Source: Earliella scabrosa
Lineage: Eukaryota; Basidiomycota; Agaricomycetes; Polyporales; Polyporaceae
DNA length: 64,000 nucleotides
Direction: 5' to 3'
NCBI GenBank assembly: GCA_022605405.1
Contig: JABYQQ010000040.1
Span: 1 to 64,000 of the forward strand
Positions 34,898-47,069 of the stretch are shown here, piece after piece. The position numbers and the translations under genes are program-made. Each line of letters begins with the position of its first letter. The first letter of the stretch is position 1. The notes beneath the pieces were generated by a model. The model was given only the letters and a program-made list of their open reading frames with translations. It searched no databases and was not told the origin of the DNA.

Positions 34898-36975
34898 GTC
34901 TGACCACTCGCGCACTCCATCACTGCCATCGAGGCGCGCTCGTCGCGAATTGACAAGGCACGACAGGATGCCATAACATGCGAGGAGGATCGATGGCGAT
35001 AGGGTGATAAGCATCGAAGAGAGGCATCCTGTGCGCCAGAGGGGACTTCCAGCGTTCTGCGTGCTGTGGTGGGCCCTGAAGCCTGAGGAGGTGGCTGAGT
35101 GGGCTGGTCGTCTCACCAGAGCGTGTTGCGTCCCATGGGCTATGCGGATGGGCAACCGGTCAGCGGGTACTCTCTGTTACAGCATGAAGCACAGCGCACC
35201 ACGAACGGTGCTGCCGTATATGCTGTGTGTCGCGGGTGCTCGAGAATGTTGCACGAGTCGGACTGTGATCACCTCCTGACCCTCTGTCGACACATGCAGG
35301 GCGGAAGGGAAGCGTCGCAACAAGGGCCTGCCTTGTCAACACAGGCTCTGGCTCGCTCGGCGCATACACGGGGGTCCGCATTGGTTTTCGTGCCACATGC
35401 GTTCAGATCACCTACCACCGACCATAGGCATGCAGTCAGCGTCGGGGAGACTTATCAAATGGTAGCAGAACGCGACATACCACGCACCGAGGCCATCATC
35501 GCGATCGAGGCGTGCTCGTCGCAGATTGACAAGGCACAACAGTATGCCATAAGATGCATGGATCGATAGTGATACGGTGGGAAGCACCCGACATCCTGTG
35601 CGCCGGCCTGGAGGCCATCTAACATTGAACGTGCCGTACTAGGCCCTGAGGAGGTGGCTCAGTGGCTGCTCATCGCGACAGAGCGTGACGCTGCCCGTGG
35701 GCCCGTGGGATAGGGATACCCGGCCCGCTGTCTGGCAAACCGTGTCACTGGTCAGCAGGGTGCTCTGAACAGCGACGGCACGAAACACACCTCCTCGCAC
35801 GACGCTGCAGTTGAGACGTTGAGAGATGACGTACATATGGATATGATGGCGTCCATGCTGTGTCGCGTAGACTTGAAGAACGCAGCGCGAGTCCGGCGTT
35901 CATCAATCCCGTGAAGCTCGCGAGAACGTCATACGCTGCAGCACGGCAGATGCGAAATGTCGCAGGGGGGGCCTGCGTCGTCGATAATCGCTGCAGGGAC
36001 GAGTGGGCGATGAGCTCGAATATGCGAAGAGCGACAGGGTACTGACGTGGCACGGCTGTCGATGGACGACCATCTTCATACGAACACCCATCATTTGCAT
36101 TTGTCGAACCTGCACGCAGTGATGGTGTGAGCAAATGAAGACGACTGGACGTGTATACGGCGTTTCGCCGGAAGCTCGCACCTGGAATTTTGAAAGCTCA
36201 AGAGCGGCGGGTTCTTGCGCTACTTTTGGGCGAGTCGTATGCTAACATCGTTGACCCTCGCATCATGACGATGACGCATAAACAGAGATCGTCACCAGCG
36301 CACATCCAGTGCTCCGCGCGAGAACCTACATGAAGTAGCTGCGTGTTGGACTCACTCAGCCTCCCATCAACTCCGTGAACCTCGTGAGAACGGCATACAC
36401 CTCGCGTCCCCGGGTGTTCACACTCCGAGACGAGCAAAAAGACGAATTGAGCGGAAGCATTATAGCATTGGTCTGCTATCTGTGCTATGTATCTGCTAGT
36501 GGCATCAACTGCTGCGCTGGGTCTGAGAGCTGAACACGAGGAGGGAGGGAGGGGGCGCACCTTCTCTACATCTGCGTCCAATTGGACTGATGGTCGTCGC
36601 GACTCGCAAGCAGGCAGGTCAAGCTGAGCCGAGAGCGTCAGGCGAGCAACCTCCGAGCAGGACATATCCCTGACTGAATGCGCCTTACGATGACGCAAGA
36701 CCGTGATGCACAGAAGCAGGAGGTGATGAGGCATTCGGACAGGGATAGAGCACAGTTAATCGATTGAGCGTATCTGGCATGCGCATGTATGTACATGCTC
36801 CGCATCCACATCGTCTGCGCTCCTCCCGCACGAGCATCCCGCCCAGGCCAGAAAGATAGAAGCACAGTAACACTGCAAGACGTACCTACACCCGGACCTT
36901 CAGGCCTTCAGGGATCAGGCCCAGGGCCGCCCTCCAACTCTATCAACCCGTGAGTCTCGCGAGCGCACACGCCGA
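34898..36975. repeat. Diverged duplicated blocks in gene-poor DNA
   Basis: A block of about 260 bp at 34898-35160 recurs as a diverged direct copy at about 35478-35740. They share GAGGCGTGCTCGTCGC-like, ATTGACAAGGCAC, CATCCTGTGCGCC and CCTGAGGAGGTGGCT segments. A shorter module, ATCAA..CCGTGA..CTCG.GAG, appears at 35902-35934, 36365-36398 and 36941-36971. On the minus strand the first two module copies read DVLASFTGLM and AVLTRFTELM, hinting that they derive from a coding sequence. No intact gene can be assembled. Confidence 0.5.
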
Positions 36976-39900
36976 ACCGTGATCCGAGGGACATCGGGGG
37001 GCCCGCCGGAGCGAGTGGGGTGCGGAAGGCGGGGCCGGAAGGTGGGGATGTAACCATAGCGAGTAAGTGCTCACTCGTTGGATGTAGAGATGTGCGGGCT
37101 TGATGGACGCTCCCTCGAGACAAAAGAGCCTACGCGAGATTTGCTTGGAAGTGGACTCTGGAGGTCCGTGCCATGGCATGCGCACAAGCACCGCGGGGAC
37201 TCGTGAGCGAGACACAGATATGTACTGACCAGTGACGGACGTGAGAGCTTGCACAAAGCAATTGCAACGAGCCGGAGCAAACGAGAGGTGCATATGGCCG
37301 CACACGCAACGTGTTCAAGGCGTGTCCGCGTCGGCGGTCGCGTTCGGGGTTCCGGGATGTCGACAGTCGATGATTATGCCGCTAGTGTGCAATGTGTAGT
37401 GGTAAGTTGCATGGGTCCGGCGTTGGGGCGCGCCGCTCGACGTTACTTCCAGCTGCTGCGACCATTCAGAATCAAGGACCAAAAACTGCCACTCACCCTG
37501 AATCCCTGATGCCCTCGAGCCTCGCCGAACACACACCTTTCCTGAGCCTGGGATAACCGGCCGAATGTGCGAGGTGTTTCGCGTTGACGAGCACCAGTCG
37601 CCAGTGTCCACGACATGCGATTCGCTGCGGCGTTGTCAAGACGGTCCTGATTCCTGAAGACCTGCAGGCAGCTGCGAGGTGGAACGACAAGCGGGCCACT
37701 GGCGATGGGTGCAGATCTGTGGCCGGAGGTCTGAGGCCTGAGGCCTGAGGACGCGAGCGGCGGAACAAGTCGTTGCGGGCAAAGTCGTGATGCAGTCGCG
37801 AGCGGCTACGACGCGCACGAGTCGCGAGTCGCGACGGGACCCGCTGCCCGACGCAGCACGCCGAGCTCGTCCTTCATGCGCATGTCGCTCTGGCAGGCAC
37901 TCGGGAGCCCTGAGCCGGAAGATTTCACAGTGTAAGGAGCAGACGATCCTGAGTTACAGTAAGTACGCGAGTGTCACTCGAACCACGCGCGTCGCGCACA
38001 ACCTCCCGCCCCGGACTCCCGCCTTCAACGTCAACGACACGGCCATCTGAAAAGGGAAGGCGCGCCACCGGGCCGCTTCCCAGCAACAGTTCCGCGCCAG
38101 GGGAATTTGACCACGCCCATTCGGGACTCGATCGTGTTTCACGGCATGGGAGTGGAGACTTGCCCCATGCGGCCTCCGACCGACCGACCGACTCACGTCC
38201 CTGTTTTGCTTCCGCCGGCTCGGCAGCCCCGGCTCCTCTTCAGAGCGCAGCCGGCGGCGCGCGGCGAGCTTGTTCGACGCCGACGCGTACGGTAACGTAC
38301 AAGAGCATGACGGCAGCGGAAGGTGTGTGTGTGGTTATACGACGTCCTTGTGTGAAGAAGCCTCGAGAGACAATAGAGACAATAGGGCGGGATTCGCGAA
38401 GCTGTGTGTGTGTCACTGTGTGATGATGGGCGGGAACTCGTCGCTCGAGGCGGGATTCGCGAGCCCTTTTTGTGTCGGCGTTTGCGCGGCGCCCTCAGGT
38501 CGCACGACTCGCACCGAGTCCCGACGCTCCGACATTCTTCCCGATTGGGAAGCAGAGCCGCCCGTTTTGGGCAGTCGTTGTACTTGCTCAATTTGACTCG
38601 TGTCTCGCACGCAGAGTCATCAAGACAAGATGGGCTCACTGCCCAGTTATGAGTTCGGTGCAGGCGCGATAGAGACAGGAACAGCTAGCAAAGGAGCGTG
38701 GCGCGTCGGGGAGCAAATTACCGGCGCCTTGGCCGACATGCACAAGGGTCGGGCTGATATAGTGCTCGCCATCGCGCGCGGGTCAGAGTCGAGAAGAGCA
38801 GGAAGAATGGACGCGCGCGCGAGTGCATTGAACGAACGGCAGGAACATGTTCTGTAGGTGCAAGTGCGGAGGGTTGGCGGGGAAACGTAGACATAGATGG
38901 CGACGAACATGCCTGTGGCGCCAGCTTCTAGCTTCCGAGCGTGATCAGCGCTGTGAGTACACGTCGACGTGCAGACGTATAATGGGCGTCCTTGATTCCG
39001 ATTCCGTTGTGAGCCCGAGCGCGAACATGCATGGAACGGTCGTGCATAGCTCCGGGCTTGACAATGACGAACCGTAACAGTTCTACAGCGCATTGAAGCA
39101 GGTGAATAGATGCGAGCAATAGTTAGACGACGGGAGGTTGATAAACACATGCTCTCCCTACGGATTCCGGGTCGTTGAACATCCATTCCGTCCACGTCGC
39201 AGTTGCAGCTCAGCACGATAGTGCGGTGGCGTTGGCTAGGATTCGGAATCGAATCGCCGGCGGGTGGCGTGGACCCACGCGTGCGCCCTCCGGACGAGAT
39301 GGGCGCGAGAAGGCGAGGACTGGACGAGCATCTCGTCTCCAGCCAGACTGATCGAGGGTCCACCTGTGAGCTCCTTCATGACAAAAGAGGCGCGTCGATG
39401 AGCAGACAAAGGACGGCTGATAGGATGGCGATCCTGCGCCACTCGCAGCGCGCGTGTGCGCGTGAGGACAGGCCGCCATGGCGCCAGAGAGAGACAAAAG
39501 ACTGAAGAGCGCTGCGCGGCGTTCCTCACGGGCATTCAGAAGTTGGTGAGGAGTGGCACAGCGGTGCGATGGGCTGTGCGACGGCGGGGGCGCGTGTGCG
39601 AGGATGTTGAGATGGGGTCGCAGCGATGGGAACATTGCAGAAGCTTGCTTGAGGCAATTGAGTTCCGGAGAGTGCGAACATGGCGACAGATGGATGGGCT
39701 ACAAGGCTGCGTCTGGGCTGCGTGGGCTTGCAGAGGATTGATAGCGCGTCGGCGCGGGGCCCGGGTCGGAGCGGGAGGGGTTTGAGGCTGAGCTGAGGTC
39801 ATCGCAGGTCATCGGGGCAGGAGCGCGGTGGAGTCTCGCGCAGTCGGGAGCGGGCTCGGGGCTCACCCCGTCCGCAAATGGCTAGATGGCGATAGTGGCC

Positions 39901-40230
39901 CCGATAGCAGAGAGCCCGCGCCAGCTCGCGCACGCGAAGAGGATGGCGCGCGGCGTTCGAGGAGGAAGAGCTAAATGAAGCGGAGAGGACGTTGGGAAAA
40001 CGAGAAGGCCGGGTGGGGTCACTGGGATGGCGGTGGCACGCATGAACGCGGCGGCGGGGATCGACTCTCCTCGGGCGTCGCACCCGAGCCACGGCCGGGC
40101 GATGTGAAGGGTGACGGCTGCTCAAATTCCCGACTCCTTGTTTCGGCGCTACGCAACTCGATCGCGATCTTACGGCTGCTAAGCGACCACGTGTCGCACG
40201 ACTCGTTGCAAAAACAAGACGCCCACCGCG
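36976..40230. other. Gene-poor region, part 2
   Basis: No supported gene. There is a short tandem GAGGCCT repeat near 37735-37750. The last few hundred bases are the upstream region of the gene starting at 40371. Confidence 0.35.
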
Positions 40231-40235
40231 CGTGC

Positions 40236-40245
40236 CCGACGCCAT
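40236..40245 (+). promoter_or_regulatory. TATA box of the Ser-rich gene
   Basis: CATATAATAAAC-type sequence at about 40236-40247, some 130 bp before the ATG at 40371 and followed by a long pyrimidine-rich leader (CCCCCGCCCCCGCCCCC), as often seen at well-expressed fungal promoters. Confidence 0.45.
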
Positions 40246-40370
40246 ATAATAAACGCCTCTCCGCTCGCCCTCTCTCCCCCGCCCCCGCCCCCGCCCCCTT
40301 CGCCGTCCTCGTCGCCCTCGACGACCCCGGCTTCCTCGCTGTTGTACTCTTCTCTGTCTCTTCGTCCATC

Positions 40371-41616
40371 ATGTTTGCACAGTACTCTCCGCTCTTCACA
40401 TCCGGCCTCCTCTCGGAGTGCAACACACCCTCCTCGTCCCGCCGTCCCTCGCTCGAAGTGCGCCAGAAGGAACCTCCCGAAAGCCTCCCGGTCGACGCGA
40501 GCATCGACAGCATCTACGAGCACTCCATCTCCCCTTCAGAAGACGACGCGGTCTTCTTCACTTTCATGCCCCGCCGCCGCCGTGTAGAGGTCGGCAACTC
40601 CTTCCTCTCTCTCGACCTCGCAGAGAGTCAATCTATGCGCTCCATGAGCCTCCGCCGCAAGGACACGATCACAACCCGCGCGACTACGCACTTCGGTCGT
40701 TCCGCGCCCGGTTCGCCCGTTGCAGCCGCTGTCTCGTACGTCGTGATTGTCTCGCTCACAGTACAATGTGCTAACGAGCGGCGATAGTCCCCCCTTGCCT
40801 TTCGCTTCCTTCTCCGAGTTGGGTCCAGTAGCCCTCCCCCGCAAAAGCCTCGTGCGTCACTCGTCGCGTGAAGGTCTCCCTGGCGCGAAGCCTGCTCCCT
40901 CGTCCCAGCTTCCCGCTGTCCCTCACCGCCGCCCGCGCCCAGCCGACCTCGAGCTTACGTTCTCCAAGTGCTTCTCACCCCTCATGAGCAGTTCGTCTTC
41001 ATCCATGCATCGTTCCGTCCACTCTGAGCCTGCCGTTCTCTCCCCCGTCTCTCCTCTCCTCTCTCCTATTGAACGGTCCTACCTCGCTTTCTCGCCCCCT
41101 ACCTCTCCCCCAGCGAACCGCACGTCCTACTCGCCGTCGCAAGAGCTTCCGCGCTCTGCACCGGCCGTAACGTCCCTTCGCCAGCGGCCCTCTATGCGCT
41201 CCACCGCGTCGTCGCACACACGGCAGGTGAACCGTTCTCAAGCTTTGGCCGCGCTCGAGGGCCGAGTGGCACGGAAGCAGCGGCAACGCTCGCGTCCGAG
41301 CAACTTCATGAGTATGAGCGACGACGAAGATGAACTCGACCTGGACGAGATGATCGCTTCCCCTCCCACCTCTATCTCTGCCCCCGCGCCAAACACTGTG
41401 CAGCCCGGTCTCCTCGACATCCTTCATGAAGAGGAGGATATCGTGGTGCCGTCGTCGACCCCGTCGAAACGGCTCTCGTCGCCGCCCAGTTCCAAGCGGA
41501 GCAGGAGTCGGAGAGGTACCTTGGAGAGCCTGCTTTCGCCGTTGACGAACTTCATCGACTTCCGGGAGGACGACCGGTCATCGCGCAGCTGGCGTAGCTT
41601 CGTCGAGATCTCATGA
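40371..41616 (+). CDS. Ser/Pro/Arg-rich protein of unknown function
   Basis: Two exons, 40371-40735 and 40788-41616, flank a 52-bp GTACGT...ATAG intron that joins in frame and gives 397 aa. The protein has no signal peptide or membrane segment. It is low-complexity and rich in Ser, Pro and Arg, with many SP dipeptides (SPVSPLLSPIERS, AFSPPTSPP), basic patches (RRRRVEV, KRSRSRRG) and an acidic run (SDDEDELDLDEM) near residue 320. This composition is typical of phosphorylated, intrinsically disordered nuclear or regulatory proteins in fungi. No domain is recognised and no function is claimed. The coding strand is supported by the clean splice, the strong upstream TATA and pyrimidine leader, and the consistent composition across both exons. 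It stands alone between the gene-poor region and the F-box relic. Confidence 0.7.
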
Positions 41617-43728
41617 ACACGTCCCCGTCTGGCTCTTCTCCTTCTCTCTACGCGAAGACTCGCACGGGAGACGTCTCGCGCATCCGCATCATGGCTATAT
41701 GCTACTCTCAAGCGTCCTTTATGCATATATGCCAGCGGTCTTGCCTCATCCCGTCCCCTCTTCGCCTCGCGCTGGCGTTGAACCGCCCGAACTCGACGTT
41801 CGTGACGCGACTTTGGTATCTATGTGACTATATGCTATAGGTGGTTCGTCTCTACCTTCCTGTCGCTTAATACGCTCGTTGCGTTGTTGCCCTCTTGCTC
41901 CTCTGCTCTCTCGCTGCCATGTACGGCACTTGCCTAATCGCTCCTTGTACATCATTGTCCCGCCACATCCACATCCACCCACTGCAATGCATCATTCCCA
42001 TCATCATCATCAGCCCGCCTCCTCTCAACAATTTAATTGTTATTCTTCACCGCATCCGTGTATCATCAGTCTTCATTTTCGCCTCAGCCCCCTGTGCATC
42101 TTTGCACCTCATCATCTCATCTCGTCTTGTCTCCATCGTCCTCCATTTACACTGCGGACCGTCCATGTGAACATCATCCCCTCTCTCTCCCTGCCATCTC
42201 TCACCTATGGACTCTCAGCCTGACCGAGCTTATCCCACCCGCATCCTCCCCGCTCTCGCGCGTACCGGTGTACATCATATATATCTATTGCGTTGTTTGT
42301 ACGCTGTACGCACACCCCCTACTGCCCCGTCTCCGTTCCGCGCGCACCCTCATGCGCGCGGCGCTCCGTATAGCAATGCATTGCATGTCCCCATGATCCC
42401 CGTCGCGCGACCGCAAGGCTCAAGCTCGATCCACGCTGGTGAGTGGCTTCGGTGCGCGGAGATTGGCTGATGTTATAGATCGAGCATCTGCGCGAGATGG
42501 AGAAGACAACGGTGGGCGGGCGGACACGGACGTACGGACGAACGGAAGACGGAAGACAAGGTGGACGGTGGACACCATCGACAGATCGCGGGAAGCGTGC
42601 GTGCTTCGGGTCGCCGGATTCCCCATACCCTTCTACTCCCCCATCCCCATCGCCATGGTCCAGACGCGGTGTCCAACGGTGTCCATCGCATCTCTGCGAA
42701 CACAAACGCACGAACGAACAGGACCGCGGATGGGGGTTCGATCTGATGATCGCCGGGCATGCGTGCGCCTCTTCCTAGGGGGACCGGACGCGGAATGGAC
42801 GCGGACACTGACATTGACATTGGACGTGGATGGTGGACGTGGGGCGAGGTTGGACGTTCAACGTTCAAGCGTTCAAGCGTTCAACAGCGGGCGGCGGGCG
42901 GGAGCAGTGGAGCGCGCTCGTCCTATGCATGTGGCTGGACGCTGGACGAGCTTGTCGGGACTTGGGTTCGCATGTGCGGCGCATTCGCGCTTGTACTGTC
43001 GTGGGTACGTGGTAGCGCGGCCGGTGAGCGTCGTCGACGTCTCCAATTCTTTGCACGAACGCTGACCTGGCTCTGCAGTGGACACTGGACGACGTGTGGA
43101 TGGTCCGCGGATGCCGTGCTCGTTCTGAACCAGTGCTGGCGGCGCAACGATGGCGTTGGGTTTGTGTTCCACGGATGAGAGTACTAATTCGAACGACTGG
43201 TCGTGACCGAGCGCGCCGTCGAGTGCAACGTTGACCGTTGAGAGGTCTGGCCACACGGTCTCCGGCGACGGTCGGACATGGCAGAGCGTGGGCTGCGAAC
43301 TTTGAACGAATGGTGAGCGTGCGATCGGACCTGGGTTCGACCGGAGGATAATTGACAACTGCTGTTTGCGCTCCACCTTGCAGGTGGCCTCGCCGTGATT
43401 GACTCCTCGTGGTGGAGGCAGGGCGGTCAAGTGGAGATCGAGGCGGGTGTCTAGGCTCTCCGTCGATTTACTCCCTCGTTCGCCCAAGTCTTAGGTCTCT
43501 GCGCTGCGAGCGTCCTAGGTGAGAATGATGGGACGCTCGTGCTGTGCTGTGCTGCAAGCTTGGAAGAAGCTGCGACTATCCAGGCGTTCGTCGTCACGAC
43601 GAGCATATCCTCGCGCAGTCCAAGCGTCCATCTTTGAACACAGGATGTGGCCTCAGATGCTATACGTCTCGAAGCTTATACTGGTGTTACCTCCCCTCGC
43701 CTTGTCCACCTTAGCCTTGTTACGACCA
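41617..43728. other. Non-coding region with C/T-rich flank and GGACG-rich tract
   Basis: 41617-42300 is a C/T-rich 3' flank. From about 42500 to 43090 the plus strand is unusually rich in GGACG/TGGACG units (for example 42782-42860 and 43080-43090), giving imperfect minisatellite-like DNA. No gene is supported. Confidence 0.4.
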
Positions 43729-44860
43729 TGCCCCCTATCCTTCCCATCGAAATCATTGAGCTTGTATTCGGGTTCCTCCGCGACGACGTCCGCGCCCTTG
43801 CCAACTGCGCCCTCACGTGCAGTGCGCTGCTCACCGGTCACAACATGTCGCGCTCTCGCCTGGCAAGACGTGACGCTCCCCGTGATCGCCGAAAAGCGAT
43901 CTACCCAACCCCGCGCCTGACCCGCTTCCTGGACCTGCTGAACGCGACCCCGGCCCTCGCGGGTCGCACCGCACGTCCGCTCGCTCACGCTGGAATGGGC
44001 GCGCGGCCAGAACAAGAAGCCGTTCTGGGACACCGTCCCGGTCTGGCTCGAGCTCCTGCACCTCTGCGGGTCCGGCTTCGCGTCGCTCGACTGCCCTCCT
44101 CCCGCTCTGTCGCGTGGTTTCCCTGAACACGCTTGCTGTTTAGCACGCGACGTGCATCTCGCTGCGCTCCAACCTGCCTTCCCTCGCGGCCCCGCGTGCG
44201 CCCAGAAAGTGGCCGCTGCGCACATCGTCGGCGGGGAGTATGCGCTCGCGCCGCTCGTGCGCCTCGCGGACGCGCTGGCGGAACATGGGATGCACGAGAC
44301 TCTGGAGGAGCTCGAGCTCGACACGCACTGTCTCAGCTGGGATGTCCGCGCACGAAGACGGAGTCGCGCAGGTGTGGGCGACGCTGCTCCGCGCGGTCGG
44401 CCCAAGGGTGCCGGTGAAGCTCCGGGTGCCCCCGACAGGTGCGTCGTGCGTCCTCCGATGTGCAATCGTGAACCGATCCTCGACATGGTACGCCGCTATC
44501 CTACGTAGGGCCCGACACGGCGCGGATGCACGACATACTCCAAGGAGCGCTCCTGTGCGCGAACCTCCGCACGAGTCTGCTCGCCTACGCTTCGTTCACC
44601 CGCCGTCCGTTCGCGTTCCTCGACCCCCCGCCGCTCTCCTATGAGCCGCGGCGCGACGCCGTTCCCGGACCTCGAGGTGCTCGCGCTGGGCTGGACGCGC
44701 TCGTTCGAGAGGCTGGACGGGTGTGTGCGGCGCTGGTGGGGGCGCTGGTGGGGCTCGGACGCCGGCGCTGGGGCGGGCGGAGGTGTGGTCGCAGGTGGTG
44801 ATGCTTGGGCCGGGCTACGGCGTTGGGCGGCGTGGAGGAGGCGGGGGTGAGGTTGTGGTG
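43729..44860 (+). pseudogene. F-box/LRR-like pseudogene
   Basis: The start is coding-like: MPPILPIEIIELVFGFLRDD then ALANCALTCSALL, the same opening as the intact F-box gene at 47070. The frame then breaks. Later homologous pieces lie in different frames: WQDVTLPVIAEKRS near 43862-43910, KPFWDTVPVWLELL near 44020-44060, LEELELDTHCLSWDV near 44304-44350, RTSLLAYASF near 44570-44600, and FPDLEVLALGWTRSFERL near 44665-44715. At least four frameshifts and several missing segments separate them, including most of the first leucine-rich part. It is a decayed tandem paralogue of the 47070 gene in the same orientation. Confidence 0.75.
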
Positions 44861-45643
44861 AGTTCGCCTCGGGTTGGTCCGTATGGGGGTGCAGATCTGG
44901 AGGTGCGGTGTACACTTCGGTCGAGGTGTCCATGTCAGGACTGCCGTCGTGCGAGATGGGCCACCTTAGATCAAAACGGGGTGTACGGATGCTGTCGCCC
45001 GCAGAGACATCTGCCCATGCGTTTCCTCCTCCCTGAACCGTTTAACGGCCTGCGGCGATTCCCACCAGCTTACCCATCTAGTCCAACATGCCCATCTCTG
45101 GATGAAGCTTCTAGGACGGTCAGAAGAACAGTCTGCGGGGGGCGTGGTACCAACCACCACGTTCGAGATCTTGCCGTGGACGCGTATAGTGTGCGTAGAC
45201 TTCGTTTGGGGTACTGGTGAGGACCTGTACGCAGCTGGATGAGTCAGGGCATGGAAGAAGGTTGTAAACGAGGCAACCTAGAATCGCAGAGGATGTGAGA
45301 TTACCGCAGCTTCATTGAGGTGATGTAAGGTATGACCATGAGCTTAGCGTCACCAAATGCCGAGATACAATGGAAGCGATCTGGAGCGTCTTGTGCAATG
45401 TCACTTTGCAGTCAAGTGCGTAGTCCGCGATGAATAACGTTCATGTGGGCGGCGGGAGCTTTGGGAACACAAGTCTGTCTAACACAAGTGGGGTGCATTT
45501 ATGTAGAAACCAGAGAACCTGACGTACACGTACAACTCTTCACGTCCACCGCAGCGACACCATCATACAGTCACCGAAGAGAAGGCGTAACATCCACAAT
45601 CATGGGAGGCACGGAGCAAACGCAGGCGCAGTAGTATCCCTAC
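44861..45643. other. Intergenic region
   Basis: No supported gene between the F-box relic and the first coiled-coil gene. Confidence 0.45.
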
Positions 45644-46759
45644 TTACACTGTGAGACGATGTCGCCTCATGGCAGCAACACGCCGGTCGAGAGTGCCGAG
45701 GGCGGCGTCGTTCAGCTGCGCAAGCGGCCCCGCGAACATCTCGTCCGCACCCAGCGCTCCTGCGACCCCTCGAATCCCAGAGACAATGTTGCGCATCGAG
45801 GACATCGTCGCGATCGCCGTCGAACTCCCCAATGCCGAGTCGACGGTGTGTAGGCAGTCGTTGATGCGCTTGGACAGCTGCGCAAGGTCTCCGCGTGCTG
45901 CGGTAAGCCTGCGCGATTCAGCGGCGAGCTCGTTGGCTTTGTGGGTGTGCTCGGACATCTGAGAGGTGAGCCGGGATCGCTCGGTCTGCTCCTGCGCTAG
46001 CTCGTCGCGCTGCGACTGGAGCTGTGAGCGGGAGGATGAGATCTGGTGCTCGATGGATGAGACATTGTTCCTGGTCTGTTCCACCGCGTTCTTCAACGCC
46101 GTCTGGTTGACCGCCATGAGCACCGCGCCAACGGGTGGGAGTAAGATCATTGTAACGATGGACTATGAGAGTGCGCTAAGCCTCAGTAGACTCTAGTAAG
46201 GGAACCTGATATCGACTCACGGCGATGTGCATGGAGTTGTGGGTGGCCTCTGCCCTGTTCAGCTCCTCGCGGGCATGGTGCAGTGCACCATGGGCAGAGG
46301 CAAGATTGGCCTCCCCATTCCTGATGGAGTCGTTGAGAGCCCCGATCTTTCCTTGCGTACTGCTGATGTGCTTGTCGATCTCCGAGAGGCTGATGGAGGT
46401 TGCGCGCATCGAGTCCTGGACGCGCCGGGTTTCATCGAGGTTCCGCGAGAGCTGCTCGCCGGTATCATGTAGCCATCTGGCTGTCATGGATGAGGCTGAG
46501 CGGAGTTGCTGGATGCGCCATCAGTACTCAGTACTCATCCATCTCAAGCAACAGTTGTCGAGCGCACCTCGACGACCCTTTCACTGTGATGGTGGAAGTC
46601 TTGCACCACGTCGCCAGAATAGTTCAAATCAAGAATATCGGAAGAAAGGGGACCTTCCCTCTGCAGCAGGACGACAATGGCGTTGACAGACTGAAGGGAA
46701 TGTTCGACGGCAGAGACAACTGAGGTTTTCTGATCGGCGTCTTGCATGGTCACTGACAT
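45644..46759 (-). CDS. Coiled-coil / hydrophobic segment / coiled-coil protein (copy A)
   Basis: Three exons (46568-46759, 46221-46508, 45644-46162) splice in frame to 332 aa. The N-terminal part carries the family signature PLSSDILDLNYS. A long amphipathic helical region follows (about residues 80-160). A short hydrophobic segment near residues 165-180 lies at the start of exon 3, a second long Glu/Gln/Ser-rich coiled coil follows, and a conserved tail has LSKRINDCLHTVDSALGSS and SSMRNIVSGIRGVAGAL. There is no signal peptide. It is paralogous to copies C and D further right. This helix-hydrophobic-helix plan is seen in alpha-helical pore-forming proteins and also in some membrane-tethering proteins; the function here is unknown. 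Its start is 310 bp from the divergently transcribed F-box gene. Confidence 0.65.
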
Positions 46760-47069
46760 TCTGCTTGAGTCAGGTTGGTGCGAGACACCTGTAGTGTCAT
46801 CGAGGAATATAAGGGTTCCCAACTACCGCAGCAGTTGGACAACATGATGGTTACACGAGGCGGTAGGCTAGTTGACGAACTTGAGAAGGGAATGGTATGG
46901 CAAATCTTGACTCTATGTACTAGCAGTGGCTATTCGGCAAGCGCCGCCAATCTACCACGTGGCTCAACCTTCAACTGATCGGTGCGATCTGGGTGCGATG
47001 AGAACTGTATACCTAGTACTGTCCAGGTACTGTCTGCTTGACAGTGCCTAAATCCATGCGGCCCATACC
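46760..47069. promoter_or_regulatory. Divergent promoter between copy A and the F-box gene
   Basis: A 310-bp spacer between head-to-head start codons (46759 on -, 47070 on +). It could allow joint control of the two genes. No clear TATA box is seen on either side. Confidence 0.35.

Noticed and set aside
37700..37760. GAGGCCT short tandem repeat as a CRISPR-like or telomeric array
   Set aside because: Only about three units without spacers; a simple low-complexity repeat.
40019..40523. Minus-strand open frames opposite the Ser-rich gene
   Set aside because: Shadow frames of a spliced plus-strand gene that has a TATA box, pyrimidine leader and clean intron.
42207..42800. Possible two-exon plus-strand gene with a 40-bp intron
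   Set aside because: The second part is translated GGACG repeat, the first part has no domain, and the intron is very short; not supportable.
42439..43065. 208-aa plus-strand open frame
   Set aside because: It translates repeat-rich DNA, with competing frames of similar length in the same region.
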